Shown piece by piece: positions 1 to 9,165 of a stretch of 64,000 nt of DNA (within the stretch, counting starts at the first letter, position 1; each line of letters opens with the position of its first letter). Made by a program: the position numbers and the translations under genes. The notes under the pieces are model-generated. The model saw only the letters and a program-made list of their open reading frames with translations, was not told where the DNA came from and searched no databases. Source of the DNA: Acinetobacter bouvetii (GTDB lineage: Bacteria; Pseudomonadota; Gammaproteobacteria; Pseudomonadales; Moraxellaceae); NCBI RefSeq assembly GCF_902753875.1, contig NZ_CADDTS010000040.1:89723-153722 (forward strand), in the 5' to 3' direction.

Positions 1-7
1 CACTGTG

Positions 8-37
8 CAAAAAGGCCCACCTTTTTGTGAGCCTTTT
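8..37 (-). terminator. Intrinsic terminator of the tRNA operon
   Basis: Read on the minus strand, an 11-bp stem (AAAAGGCTCAC paired with GTGGGCCTTTT, one G-T wobble) with a short A-rich loop ends in a run of five T. It lies just beyond the last initiator tRNA and probably ends the tpiA-secG-tRNA transcript. Confidence 0.75.
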
Positions 38-44
38 AGAAACT

Positions 45-121
<77 letters not shown>

Positions 122-184
122 TCAACGTGCAAAAATTATATACAAATAGGAACCATTTTTCAATCTAAATCGTTTCTACTTGCC

Positions 185-208
185 TTGATTAAGTTGCACC
201 TTAATCAA
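185..208 (-). other. Perfect hairpin in tRNA spacer
   Basis: The spacer between initiator tRNA copies 1 and 2 holds a perfect 9-bp inverted repeat, TTGATTAAG and CTTAATCAA, around a 6-nt loop. No T-run follows on either strand, so it is unlikely to be a terminator. A role in processing the polycistronic tRNA precursor is an inference. Confidence 0.6.
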
Positions 209-211
209 AAG

Positions 212-288
<77 letters not shown>

Positions 289-310
289 TCAACATTGCAA
301 AAAATTATCT

Positions 311-353
311 CACCTTTCACTATCAAGGTGCTTATTTTAGTTTGCATCTAAAA
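311..353 (-). other. Two small hairpins in tRNA spacer
   Basis: The spacer between initiator tRNA copies 2 and 3 carries CACCTT-N8-AAGGTG (311-330) and TTTTAG-N7-CTAAAA (335-353). Neither is followed by a clear T-run. Together with the 185-208 stem, both inter-tRNA spacers contain stem-loops, which fits processing sites but is not proof. Confidence 0.45.
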
Positions 354-363
354 CAAGATTGAT

Positions 364-440
<77 letters not shown>

Positions 441-486
441 TCAACAGATTTGCTGCTCACACCAACTTATGTTCTGGATTATAAGT

Positions 487-571
487 TGGTGCGGAAGGGG
501 GGACTTGAACCCCCACGCCCGAAAGCACTACCACCTCAAGGTAGCGTGTCTACCAATTCCACCACCACCGC
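487..571 (-). tRNA. tRNA-Leu(GAG)
   Basis: An 85-nt class II tRNA with a long variable arm and encoded CCA. The anticodon stem-loop reads CTACC-TTGAGGT-GGTAG, giving anticodon GAG for CUU/CUC codons. The body closely matches the E. coli GAG isoacceptor. It lies 53 bp after secG on the same strand; secG next to a leucine tRNA is a common gammaproteobacterial arrangement. Confidence 0.95.
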
Positions 572-624
572 AGCTGTGACGCATTCTAGTCGGATCAGGT
601 ACAAAAGGAAAGAACTAAATAAAT

Positions 625-954
625 TTATTCGCCTGTTTTCGGTGCAACTGGTGAAGTTTCAGTCGAATTTGCCGGTGCAGGCGTTGTTGTCTGCACCGAT
701 TTTAAGCTATAAGCATCTGTAGTTTGTTTTTTGGCAAACACGGCTAAAGTCAGGCTGGTGACAAAAAACAAAGCGGTTAAAATTGCAGTTAAACGGGTTA
801 AAAAATTCGCTGAACCTGAAGCACCAAAAACGGTTGCAGCACCACCGCCACCAAATGACGCACCTGCATCTGCGCCTTTACCATGTTGTACCAGAATCAA
901 TACAATCATTAAAATGGCTAAGATAATATGTACTACCAGCACAAAAGTTTGCAT
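625..954 (-). CDS. secG: SecG, small subunit of the Sec translocon
   Basis: This 109-residue inner-membrane protein joins SecY and SecE in the channel that exports unfolded proteins. The sequence shows the SecG plan: a first membrane helix (about residues 3-22), a polar loop containing GKGADAGASFGGG, a second helix (about 50-70) and a hydrophilic Pro/Thr-rich tail of about 35 residues. The loop motif and overall length are typical of the family. It sits 13 bp after tpiA and ahead of tRNA-Leu, so tpiA-secG-tRNA is probably one transcript. Confidence 0.96.
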   Translation of the reverse strand: MQTFVLVVHIILAILMIVLILVQHGKGADAGASFGGGGAATVFGASGSANFLTRLTAILTALFFVTSLTLAVFAKKQTTDAYSLKSVQTTTPAPANSTETSPVAPKTGE

Positions 955-967
955 GCTGAACTCCTAA

Positions 968-1759
968 TTATTTTGTATTTGCAAAAGCCTGAGCAATTTT
1001 ATAGAACGACTCTGCATTTAAAGATGCACCACCAACCAGCGCACCGTTAATATCTGGACAGGCTGCCAACTCTACTGCATTTTCAGCTTTAACACTACCA
1101 CCATACAAAATGGCAATGCTTGACCCAAAGGCGGTAATTTGGGTTAAACCTTCACGAATTTTTGCATGCATGGCTTGTGCATCTGCTGGAGAAGCGGTTT
1201 TACCTGTACCAATTGCCCAGATCGGCTCATAAGCCACCACAACATTTTTCCACTGCTCGGCTTGTACAACCGCAGCAATATCGCAAATCTGTTGCAACAC
1301 CACCTGTTCAGCCTGACCATTTTCACGCTGTTCCAGACTTTCACCGACACAATAAATAATAGTTAAACCCGCATTTAATGCGTTTTTAACTTTTTCATTT
1401 AAGACCTGAACAGTTTCACCAAAAATCTCGCGACGTTCTGAATGACCAATCAGTACAAAATTGATTTGATGATCTTTCAGCAGTTCAGCACTCACCTCAC
1501 CGGTATATGCTCCTGTTCCTGAAATACGTGATACATTTTGTGCCACGGTATATACAGGTCGAACGGCGCTTGTTAATTCCGTCTGAACACTGCTCAAAGC
1601 CAGCATGGTCGGCGCAATTCCTAAATAACAATCTTGTTCTTTAATTTCATTATTTTGCAATAATTTTTTAAAATCATTGAGTAATGATTTTGCATCCGCC
1701 TGCATTGGGTTCATTTTCCAATTGCCGACAACCCAAGGAGTAATAGTCGAACCCGACAT
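968..1759 (-). CDS. tpiA: Triosephosphate isomerase
   Basis: Interconverts dihydroxyacetone phosphate and glyceraldehyde 3-phosphate in the cytoplasm. Catalytic residues are all present: Lys15 in GNWKMN, His106 in LIGHSERR and Glu178 in [11 protein letters not shown]. The phosphate-binding GGSV and GGASL loops lie near the C-terminus. The chosen ATG gives 263 residues, normal for the family, and has an AGG seven bases upstream. The frame stays open for 36 more codons, but that extension is Lys-rich and unlike the family. It is transcribed with secG and divergent from pilB. Confidence 0.96.
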   Translation of the reverse strand: MSGSTITPWVVGNWKMNPMQADAKSLLNDFKKLLQNNEIKEQDCYLGIAPTMLALSSVQTELTSAVRPVYTVAQNVSRISGTGAYTGEVSAELLKDHQINFVLIGHSERREIFGETVQVLNEKVKNALNAGLTIIYCVGESLEQRENGQAEQVVLQQICDIAAVVQAEQWKNVVVAYEPIWAIGTGKTASPADAQAMHAKIREGLTQITAFGSSIAILYGGSVKAENAVELAACPDINGALVGGASLNAESFYKIAQAFANTK

Positions 1760-2027
1760 ACAGTAACCTATTAAAAACAATTCATTAAACCGCGCATATT
1801 CTACACGGAATTTCGTTTTTTTTAGATAATTTTCATCTTGCTTTTTTATGACTTTGTTCTTTTTCAAGATATATTCAAAAAACTTTAGGTTGTAATTACG
1901 ACTGGTTCAAAGTTTTATCTGATATTAAGTAGATGACAACACTTTAAGATATGGTATTTTTATATAACAAAAGTATAATTTAACGATACCAATTATAAAC
2001 AAATTGATTGAGCAGGCATACTAAAGC

Positions 2028-3740
2028 ATGACAGCATTACAAGGTTCACCAAGATTCACAGGTTTTATTCGACGTTTAGTTGAAGATGGCTTAGTTTCTG
2101 CTGAAAAAATGCAGGCTGCTATTTCGAATGCAAAAAAGGCCAATCAAGATATTGTTCCTTTCCTGATTGATCAACTTAAACTTTCGTCTCTCGATATTGC
2201 TGAAAAAATTTCGCAAGAATTTGGTGAGCCTCTATTTGATCTGAGTGTTTATGATTCTGCACAGATTATTCGTGAAGGCATTGACGATAAACTGGTTCTC
2301 AAACATCGTATTTTACCCATTTTTAAGCGTGGTAATTTACTCTATGTTGCCACCAGCAATCCTACTAATATAGATGCAATGGATGCGATCCGTTTCAATA
2401 GTAAAATGAATATTGAAGCGATTATTGTAGAACATCAAAAATTAGAAAAACTGATTGAACAGAATTTTGCTGAAGCAGACTCCTTTGAATTTTCTGATGA
2501 TGATATCGACTTAAACCTGGAACAGGAAGATTTATCAGCTAAAGATGAAGACGATAATGAACAACAGGCTGACGAAGCACCAATTGTTAAGTATATTAAT
2601 AAGTTATTGATTGATGCCATTCGTATGGGCGCATCCGACTTACATTTTGAACCCTATGAAAAATCATATCGTGTCCGTTATCGGATTGATGGGGTTCTAC
2701 GTCAAATTGCCAATCCACCCTTGCAACTGGCAACACGCTTGGCTTCACGCCTAAAAGTTATGTCGCAAATGGATATTTCTGAAAAGCGACTACCTCAAGA
2801 TGGACGGATTAAGCTCAAACTGTCAAAAACCAAAGCCATCGACTTTCGTGTCAACTCATTGCCTACCCTATTTGGTGAAAAACTGGTGCTGCGTATTTTA
2901 GATCCATCCAGTGCCATGCTTGGTATTGATGCATTGGGTTATGAACCAGCACAAAAAGAATTGTTTATGCAGGCGCTGGAAAAACCGCAAGGTATGCTGC
3001 TAATTACGGGTCCAACTGGTTCGGGTAAAACCGTATCACTTTATACAGGTTTAAATATTCTAAATCGTGAAGATACCAATATCTCTACGGCTGAGGATCC
3101 TGTAGAAATTAACTTGGAAGGCATTAATCAGGTCAATGTCAATGCTAAAGTCGGCTTAACCTTCTCAGCTGCGCTAAAATCATTCTTACGTCAAGATCCA
3201 GATATTGTCATGGTCGGTGAGATTCGAGATTTGGAAACTGCAGAAATTGCTGTGAAAGCAGCACAAACCGGTCATATGGTAATGTCCACATTACATACCA
3301 ACAGTGCGCCTGAAACCTTGACCCGTTTACGTAATATGGGGGTTCCTTCATTTAATATTGCCACCTCGGTAAACTTGGTGATTGCGCAACGTTTGGCACG
3401 TCGTTTATGCTCTCAATGTAAAATACCTGCTGAAATTCCGGAGCCAAGTTTATTAGAAATGGGCTTTACTGAAGAAGATCTGAAGCAGGAAGATTTTCAG
3501 GTTTATCAGCCCGTAGGCTGTTCTGAATGTCGTGAAGGTTATAAAGGTCGTGTCGGTATTTATGAAGTCATGAAAGTAACACCTGAAATTTCGAAAATTA
3601 TTATGGAAGATGGCAATGCACTTGAAATTGCAGCAGCATCTGAAAAATCGGGGTTTAATAATTTACGCCGTTCAGGATTAATCAAGGTTATGCAGGGGGT
3701 GACTTCGCTTCAGGAAGTCAATCGCGTGACCAGTGAATAG
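2028..3740 (+). CDS. pilB: PilB, type IV pilus extension ATPase
   Basis: The cytoplasmic hexameric ATPase that powers pilin polymerisation. The 570-residue protein has an N-terminal regulatory domain of the T2SSE-N/MshEN kind (about 1-150) followed by an acidic linker. The GspE core contains Walker A GPTGSGKT near residue 330, an Asp box, Walker B (DIVMVGEIRD) and a His box (GHMVMSTLHT). Two CxxC pairs (CSQC and CSEC) form the zinc-binding region typical of PilB and absent from the retraction ATPases PilT/PilU. It heads a pilB-pilC-pilD cluster, divergent from tpiA. The ATG start has a weak upstream SD. Confidence 0.96.
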   Translation: MTALQGSPRFTGFIRRLVEDGLVSAEKMQAAISNAKKANQDIVPFLIDQLKLSSLDIAEKISQEFGEPLFDLSVYDSAQIIREGIDDKLVLKHRILPIFKRGNLLYVATSNPTNIDAMDAIRFNSKMNIEAIIVEHQKLEKLIEQNFAEADSFEFSDDDIDLNLEQEDLSAKDEDDNEQQADEAPIVKYINKLLIDAIRMGASDLHFEPYEKSYRVRYRIDGVLRQIANPPLQLATRLASRLKVMSQMDISEKRLPQDGRIKLKLSKTKAIDFRVNSLPTLFGEKLVLRILDPSSAMLGIDALGYEPAQKELFMQALEKPQGMLLITGPTGSGKTVSLYTGLNILNREDTNISTAEDPVEINLEGINQVNVNAKVGLTFSAALKSFLRQDPDIVMVGEIRDLETAEIAVKAAQTGHMVMSTLHTNSAPETLTRLRNMGVPSFNIATSVNLVIAQRLARRLCSQCKIPAEIPEPSLLEMGFTEEDLKQEDFQVYQPVGCSECREGYKGRVGIYEVMKVTPEISKIIMEDGNALEIAAASEKSGFNNLRRSGLIKVMQGVTSLQEVNRVTSE

Positions 3741-3768
3741 ATTGAAAATTTAAAATAAGGATAAACGC

Positions 3769-4995
3769 ATGGCTGTCAAAAAAGCACAGATGATGCCTAT
3801 CTTCAGTTATGAAGGTATTGATCGCAAAGGGGAAAAACTTAAAGGCGAATTACCTGCACGTAATATGGCACTGGCTAAAGTGACTTTACGTAAGCAAGGA
3901 ATCACCATTAAAACCATTCGAGAAAAAAGAAAAAATATTCTTGAAGGTTTCATGAAAAAGAAAGTCTCTACTCTCGATATCACGATTTTTACCCGCCAGC
4001 TCGCAACAATGATGAAAGCAGGTGTGCCATTGGTACAAAGTTTTGAAATTGTGGCTGAAGGTCTGGAAAATCCATCCATGCGTGAAGTGGTGCTTGGCAT
4101 TAAAGGTGAAGTCGAAGGCGGTAATACCTTTGCTGGTGCGCTCCGAAAATATCCGCAATATTTTGACAATCTGTTTTGTTCATTGGTGGAATCTGGTGAA
4201 CAGTCAGGTGCGCTAGAAACCATGCTAGATCGCGTCGCCATTTATAAAGAGAAAAGCGAACTTTTAAAGCAAAAAATTAAAAAAGCCATGAAATATCCAA
4301 TGGCCGTTATCGTGGTTGCGGTAATTGTGACCATTATTTTGATGGTTAAAGTCGTCCCCGTATTCCAGGATCTATTTACATCCTTTGGCGCAGATTTACC
4401 AGCTTTCACCAAAATAGTAGTCAATATGTCTGACTGGATGCAGAAATACTGGTTTATTATGATTATTGCAGTGGGTGCTATTATTGCTGGCTTTATGGAA
4501 GCCAAAAAGCGTAGTAAAAAATTTCGTGATTTTCTGGATAAAGCAGCCCTTAGAGCCCCTATTTTTGGTGACTTGGTCTATAAGGCAATTATTGCCCGTT
4601 ATAGCCGTACCCTAGCCACCACATTTGCTGCTGGTGTTCCTTTAATCGATGCTTTGGAATCCACTGCTGGTGCAACCAATAATGTCGTCTATGAAGAAGC
4701 TGTACTAAAAATCCGCGATGATGTTGCCACTGGTCAACAACTACAATTTGCCATGCGTGTCACCAATAAGTTTCCCTCTATGGCGATTCAAATGGTTGCT
4801 ATTGGAGAAGAATCTGGTGCATTAGATGCCATGCTGGATAAAGTCGCTACACATTTTGAAAATGAAGTTGACAATGCAGTAGATGGTTTAACCTCGATGA
4901 TGGAACCCCTCATTATGGCCGTGCTTGGGGTACTGGTCGGTGGACTTGTAATTGCTATGTATCTTCCAATTTTCCAAATGGGTTCTGTCATTTAA
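3769..4995 (+). CDS. pilC: PilC, type IV pilus inner-membrane platform
   Basis: A polytopic inner-membrane protein that couples PilB/PilT to the growing pilus. The 408 residues contain two T2SSF domains (about 70-190 and 275-400), each ending in hydrophobic helices, with a third helix between them. Paired family motifs are visible, TRQLATMMKAGVPL in the first domain and SRTLATTFAAGVPL in the second. AAGGATAAACGC precedes the ATG. It lies 28 bp after pilB and its TAA overlaps the pilD ATG by one base, indicating translational coupling. Confidence 0.96.
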   Translation: MAVKKAQMMPIFSYEGIDRKGEKLKGELPARNMALAKVTLRKQGITIKTIREKRKNILEGFMKKKVSTLDITIFTRQLATMMKAGVPLVQSFEIVAEGLENPSMREVVLGIKGEVEGGNTFAGALRKYPQYFDNLFCSLVESGEQSGALETMLDRVAIYKEKSELLKQKIKKAMKYPMAVIVVAVIVTIILMVKVVPVFQDLFTSFGADLPAFTKIVVNMSDWMQKYWFIMIIAVGAIIAGFMEAKKRSKKFRDFLDKAALRAPIFGDLVYKAIIARYSRTLATTFAAGVPLIDALESTAGATNNVVYEEAVLKIRDDVATGQQLQFAMRVTNKFPSMAIQMVAIGEESGALDAMLDKVATHFENEVDNAVDGLTSMMEPLIMAVLGVLVGGLVIAMYLPIFQMGSVI

Positions 4996-5855
4996 TGCAC
5001 GATTTCATTTCTTATTTTATGATTAACCCAACTGCACTCTATATTGCAGTTGGACTTTTTAGTCTCTGTATCGGCAGTTTTTTAAATGTGGTGATTTACC
5101 GTACGCCTAAAATGATGGAACAAGAATGGCGTCAAGACTGCCAATTCTTACTGCATCCGGAACAGGCTATTATTGATGAAACAAAATTTACCCTCAGTAA
5201 ACCGGATTCAACCTGTCCAAACTGTCACACCCCCATTCGCTGGTACCAGAATATCCCTGTGATCAGTTGGCTGGCTTTACGCGGTAAATGTGGTGCTTGC
5301 AAAAATCCAATCAGTATTCGTTATCCGCTGATTGAATTGTTGACTGCAATCTGTTCCCTGATCATTGTGGCAATCTTTGGCCCGACCCTACAAATGCTGT
5401 TTGGTTTAGTCCTTACCTGGGTGCTAATTGCACTCACCTTTATTGATTTTGATACTCAACTTCTACCTGACCGTTATACCTTAACCTTGGCAGCACTAGG
5501 TCTGGCGATCAACAGTTATGGCCTTTATACCACTCCAACATCTGCTATATGGGGCTATATCATTGGCTTCCTATGTTTGTGGATTGTGTATTACCTGTTT
5601 AAGATAATTACTGGTAAGGAAGGTATGGGCTATGGAGATTTCAAACTTCTTGCGGCCCTAGGTGCCTGGATGGGCCCATTGATGCTTCCATTGATTGTGT
5701 TACTGTCTTCCTTAGTCGGTGCGATCATTGGCATCATTTTGCTTAAAATTCGTAAAGAGAATCAGCCTTTTGCCTTTGGTCCTTATATTGCGATTGCCGG
5801 CTGGATTGCATTTATCTGGGGCGAGCAAATTATGAAAATCTATTTAGGTCATTAA
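4995..5855 (+). CDS. pilD: PilD, prepilin peptidase and N-methyltransferase
   Basis: A membrane aspartyl protease that cleaves the leader of type IV prepilins and type II secretion pseudopilins, then methylates the new N-terminus. The N-terminal cytoplasmic loop has the bifunctional-enzyme zinc tetrad (Cys74, Cys77, Cys99, Cys102). The protease aspartates are in FIDFDTQLLPD (about 151-153) and the GxGD motif MGYGDFK (Asp215). About eight membrane helices fit 286 residues. The ATG overlaps the pilC stop, and coaE follows after 13 bp, the usual pseudomonad/Acinetobacter arrangement. Confidence 0.96.
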   Translation: MHDFISYFMINPTALYIAVGLFSLCIGSFLNVVIYRTPKMMEQEWRQDCQFLLHPEQAIIDETKFTLSKPDSTCPNCHTPIRWYQNIPVISWLALRGKCGACKNPISIRYPLIELLTAICSLIIVAIFGPTLQMLFGLVLTWVLIALTFIDFDTQLLPDRYTLTLAALGLAINSYGLYTTPTSAIWGYIIGFLCLWIVYYLFKIITGKEGMGYGDFKLLAALGAWMGPLMLPLIVLLSSLVGAIIGIILLKIRKENQPFAFGPYIAIAGWIAFIWGEQIMKIYLGH

Positions 5856-5868
5856 TACAGGTATTTTT

Positions 5869-6459
5869 ATGACGTTCATTTTGGGTTTAACCGGTGGAAT
5901 TGGCAGTGGTAAATCTGCTGCAAGTGCTTGGTTTGAAACCCAAGGGATCACGGTAGTCGATGCTGATATTGTGGCACGTGAAATTGTTGCCAAAGGACAA
6001 CCTGCCTTAGAACAGATTCAAGCAGCTTTTGGAGATTGGGTGCTCTTAGACAATGGCGAGCTAAATCGCCAAGCTTTACGTGAACATATTTTTAAAGATC
6101 CGGGTGCACGTAAAGTTTTAGAAAGTATTACCCATCCGGCAATTCGTGCGTCCATTATCCAGCAGCTTCAAGCAGCGACCAGCCCCTATGTGATTCTGGT
6201 TTCTCCGCTACTATTTGAAACCAACCAGCACGAACTGACCAATCATACCCTGCTGATTGATGCTTCGATTGATTTGCAGATTCAACGGGCTGCCATGCGT
6301 GATCATCAGTCCGTTGAACAAATTGAAAAAATTATTCAGGCTCAGATGTCACGTGAGCAAAAGCGTAGTCTTGCGGACGATATTGTGCTGAATGATGGAC
6401 ATCTTGACCATCTCTACACTCATTTAAAGCCACTGCATGAAGCTTATTTAAAACGCTAA
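5869..6459 (+). CDS. coaE: Dephospho-CoA kinase
   Basis: Phosphorylates the 3'-hydroxyl of dephospho-CoA, the last step of coenzyme A synthesis. The 196-residue protein opens with the P-loop GGIGSGKS (residues 9-16) and has VDADIVAREIV in the substrate-binding CoA domain and VSPLLFE in the Walker B region. Length and order match the family. It is the last gene of the pilBCD-coaE transcript; a bidirectional terminator follows at once. PilD and CoaE have unrelated roles, so the linkage is positional. Confidence 0.96.
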   Translation: MTFILGLTGGIGSGKSAASAWFETQGITVVDADIVAREIVAKGQPALEQIQAAFGDWVLLDNGELNRQALREHIFKDPGARKVLESITHPAIRASIIQQLQAATSPYVILVSPLLFETNQHELTNHTLLIDASIDLQIQRAAMRDHQSVEQIEKIIQAQMSREQKRSLADDIVLNDGHLDHLYTHLKPLHEAYLKR

Positions 6460-6463
6460 AATT

Positions 6464-6495
6464 AAAAAAAGCAGTCGGTTAAGACTGCTTTTTTT
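6464..6495. terminator. Bidirectional terminator between coaE and DMT gene
   Basis: An A-run, the stem GCAGTC / GACTGC around GGTTAA, and a run of seven T make a terminator that works on both strands. It lies between convergent coaE and the DMT transporter gene and overlaps the 3' end of the latter by about 15 bp. Confidence 0.85.
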
Positions 6496-7396
6496 GTTGC
6501 TCGATTTGCTGCTGCAAACTGTCTTGATGGCTGAGCCAGCGCCACGGCTGCAAAGCACCAATCGCCATGCCAATCAGGCCACAAATAATCGCCAGACTTA
6601 GAGGTTCACCTAAAAGTGGTACAGCCAGAATTGCCGCCATAAATGGAGCCAAAGTGACAATACTTCCTGTCTTAAATGCCCCCAGACGTTTAATTGCTTC
6701 CACATAAGTCAGTGTAGCGACAATCACTACAAAAATGCCGTGAAAAATAACCTGTACCAGCAAATGCATAGGCGTAGGTTCAGTCAGATGTTTGGGTAAA
6801 AATAGCAAATAAATCGGCACATAGATGATCGCAGACCAGATAGCTACCCCTGCCATAGAATGCCAGGCTGAAAGTTTCCATTGGCGTAACAAGACAGTAA
6901 ATACGCCCCACCATATTGCACTCAGGAAAAATAGCATGTCACCAAAACCAAAGGCGACACCGGTTTCCCGGTACATCAGGAAGCTCATGGCAGCAATCGC
7001 GGTCAGCATAATCACCAAACTGATCCGGATATGCTTATCAAAAGGTTCTTTAAATAACACAAATGCGGCCAAGGCTGTACACAGCGGAATACAACCATTC
7101 AGAAAAATGGCTGCATGTGCTGCAGGGACATAATGAAAGGCGCTATATGAAGTCAGGCAATATGCCACCCCACCAATCATTGCCAGTAGAAAAGGCTCTT
7201 TTTTCCATAAAAAAGCAGTGTCTTTTTTATAGATCAAGATCGGCATCAAAATACAAAATGCCAGTGCAAAACGCAAGGCGGTTATATCCCAGGCACTAAT
7301 TCCCCACTGGGCATTCAGACGAGAGGTAATGGTAAATCCGCCCCAAATACACATGGTAATGGCGACATACAGATAACCTTGAGACCGGGGCGACAT
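6479..7396 (-). CDS. DMT-superfamily (EamA) transporter
   Basis: A ten-helix inner-membrane transporter of about 305 residues built from two EamA repeats. The first opens with YLYVAITMCIWGGFTITSR, a typical EamA start; the second begins near MLFFLSAIWWGVFTVLLRQ. Members of this superfamily export metabolites, often amino acids, but the substrate cannot be read from sequence. The ATG at 7396 is preferred to an in-frame TTG three codons upstream; neither has a strong SD. It sits alone between two units and its tail overlaps a terminator. Confidence 0.88.
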   Translation of the reverse strand: MSPRSQGYLYVAITMCIWGGFTITSRLNAQWGISAWDITALRFALAFCILMPILIYKKDTAFLWKKEPFLLAMIGGVAYCLTSYSAFHYVPAAHAAIFLNGCIPLCTALAAFVLFKEPFDKHIRISLVIMLTAIAAMSFLMYRETGVAFGFGDMLFFLSAIWWGVFTVLLRQWKLSAWHSMAGVAIWSAIIYVPIYLLFLPKHLTEPTPMHLLVQVIFHGIFVVIVATLTYVEAIKRLGAFKTGSIVTLAPFMAAILAVPLLGEPLSLAIICGLIGMAIGALQPWRWLSHQDSLQQQIEQQKKQS

Positions 7397-7430
7397 AGCA
7401 GACAACTTTTAAATATGAAGGAGAATAAAA

Positions 7431-8180
7431 TTACACGTTACGTTGGCGACACGCTTCATACAGTGCCATACCTGTTGCCACACTGACATTCAAACTCTGC
7501 AAGTTTCCTGCCATCGGGATATACACCGTCTGATCACATTGTGACTGGGTAATCGGACGTAAGCCGGTGTCTTCAGCCCCCATCACCACACACACTGCCG
7601 TACCGGTAAAATCAAATTTATCGAGTGGTAAGGCTTTTTCATCCAGCATGGTACCCACCACACGCACATTAAATTCATCTTTGATATTCCCCAAAGTACG
7701 TGCCAGATTGGTCACCTGAATAAACTTCACTTTTTCTGCACCACCAGCAGCCACTTTACGTGCTGTCGGCGTCAAGCTGGCAGAACGGTCACGGGACACC
7801 ACTACCGCTTCCACCCCCATCGCCGCAGCTGTACGAATGCAGGCGCCTAAATTGTGAGGATCAGTCACTTGGTCTAGTGCCAGTAACAGTGCTTGAGGGT
7901 TCTGTTTCAATACTGTATCCAGATCCTGTTCATTCAATACCGGATGCGGACGGACGGCAGCCACAACTCCCTGATGAAAAGGCTGGCCTGCCAGTTTTTC
8001 CAGTTTGTCACGGCTGGCTTGTTGTACACTAATCCCAAACGGTTCAGCCAGAGCCAATACGTTTTTCAAACGCTGGTCATCACGGCCTTTCAAGGTAAAT
8101 AAAGTCAGTACGCGCTCAGGCTCGAGTTCCAATAATGACTCCACTGAGTGAACGCCATAATAATATTCTGGTTTTGCCAT
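7431..8180 (-). CDS. rlmB: RlmB, 23S rRNA G2251 2'-O-methyltransferase
   Basis: A SpoU/TrmH-family methyltransferase that modifies Gm2251 in the ribosomal P-loop using S-adenosylmethionine. The N-terminal substrate-binding domain (about 1-75) starts with YYYGVHSVESLLE. The C-terminal knotted SPOUT domain carries the three family motifs: DPHNLGACIRTAAAMG, VMGAEDTGLRP and IPMAGNLQSLNVSVATGMALYE. At 249 residues it matches E. coli RlmB. GAGG precedes the ATG. It follows ppnP on the same strand, but a terminator between them makes it a separate unit. Confidence 0.95.
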   Translation of the reverse strand: MAKPEYYYGVHSVESLLELEPERVLTLFTLKGRDDQRLKNVLALAEPFGISVQQASRDKLEKLAGQPFHQGVVAAVRPHPVLNEQDLDTVLKQNPQALLLALDQVTDPHNLGACIRTAAAMGVEAVVVSRDRSASLTPTARKVAAGGAEKVKFIQVTNLARTLGNIKDEFNVRVVGTMLDEKALPLDKFDFTGTAVCVVMGAEDTGLRPITQSQCDQTVYIPMAGNLQSLNVSVATGMALYEACRQRNV

Positions 8181-8209
8181 GAACGGCCTCTAAAATCTAT
8201 GGTGACAAT

Positions 8210-8248
8210 GCAAAAAGAAAAATCCTGCAAAGCAGGCTTTACAGGATT
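8210..8248 (-). terminator. Terminator downstream of ppnP
   Basis: On the minus strand AATCCTGTAAAG pairs with CTTTGCAGGATT around a CCTG loop (one mismatch), followed by TTTCTTTTT. A second inverted repeat, TTTAACC-N6-GGTTAAA, lies at 8264-8283 between it and the ppnP stop, giving two hairpins in series. Confidence 0.85.
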
Positions 8249-8311
8249 AATGCTTGAATCTAGTTTAACCGATTCAGGTTAAAATTTCTTTGTCTTATCC
8301 AGGACGAATAC

Positions 8312-8635
8312 TTAGCCTTCGAAATGGCAGACATAATCGAGCACTTCATCGGTCTCGATTTTAAAGCGACTGTTACCTGGCACATAAAAAGATTGACCGG
8401 CACGGAACAATTCACTTTCCGATTTGTCACCGATTTGCACACGACATTCACCTGAAATAATTTCCATACGTTCAGGCACATGCGTTTGAAAGGTCAAGGC
8501 CTGTTCAGTTGGCAAAATCACCCCTAAGGTTTTTTTGGTGCCATCTTCAAACTGCACGGTATGACTGATACACAAGCCATCGAAATAAACATTCGACTTT
8601 TTGACAACCGAAACATGATCAAACTGATTTGACAT
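8312..8635 (-). CDS. ppnP: PpnP, pyrimidine/purine nucleoside phosphorylase
   Basis: A 107-residue one-domain cupin of the YaiE/DUF1255 family, which phosphorolyses a broad range of nucleosides to bases and ribose 1-phosphate. Recognisable blocks are [36 protein letters not shown] and [11 protein letters not shown]. The ATG at 8635 is supported by GGAGA seven bases upstream; an upstream in-frame ATG would add eight residues foreign to the family. It appears to be transcribed alone. Confidence 0.93.
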   Translation of the reverse strand: MSNQFDHVSVVKKSNVYFDGLCISHTVQFEDGTKKTLGVILPTEQALTFQTHVPERMEIISGECRVQIGDKSESELFRAGQSFYVPGNSRFKIETDEVLDYVCHFEG

Positions 8636-9165
8636 GCGTATTCTCCAGATAATGCGCATTTATAATTTTTGCTCGAGCTAGTTTAAAGCTGAGCTTGCAA
8701 CTAATCAATCGCTGTTTCATCCAGCTAAATCAATATTTTTCAAATTTTTACAAATATTGCTTCGCAGGCTAAAGAGAAAATCTGACGAGTTGCGCAGAAC
8801 CTCCAGCGACTGGAGAATTATACGCACAAATCGGTTTTAATGTTGCCCCGACCAAAGGCGAATAGCATGAGCCACAATTGATTCAGTTTTCAAATCAACT
8901 TTCAATCCTGAACAATAGTTCATCCAATTCCAACTTTTCAGAATGCAATGAATATGCAGCTCAAATTGCCTATCTTTTATAACAAGCAAACAGCAATTTA
9001 TTGATGGAAAATTTTATTAGCTATTTTAATGTGCAAGTTTCATTTTCCTTGGCCTTATAAGGTAAGATATTGATGTTTTAAGTCCTTTTAAAATAAAAGC
9101 TGTCTTGTGACCAAAACAAAATTTGACTATCTTAGATTAAAACTTTTCGCAGCTTGGATGCGTTT
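8636..9165. other. 530-bp intergenic region, ppnP to recN
   Basis: This AT-rich divergent region must carry the promoters of ppnP and recN. It contains an imperfect stem (GCTCGAGCT ... AGCTGAGC, about 8671-8694) and a 10-bp palindrome CCTTATAAGG at 9053-9062, about 100 bp before recN. The frame at 8776-8865 is open and ends in TAG, but a stop and no start lie just before it, so at most it is a decayed gene end. No RNA gene is recognised. Confidence 0.5.

Noticed and set aside
1760..1867. 36-residue N-terminal extension of TpiA
   Set aside because: Lys-rich and unlike the family, while the internal ATG has an SD and gives standard length.
4995..5855. PilD as a type II secretion-only peptidase
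   Set aside because: It lies in the pilBC cluster with no gsp genes nearby; it may also process pseudopilins, but the context is type IV pili.
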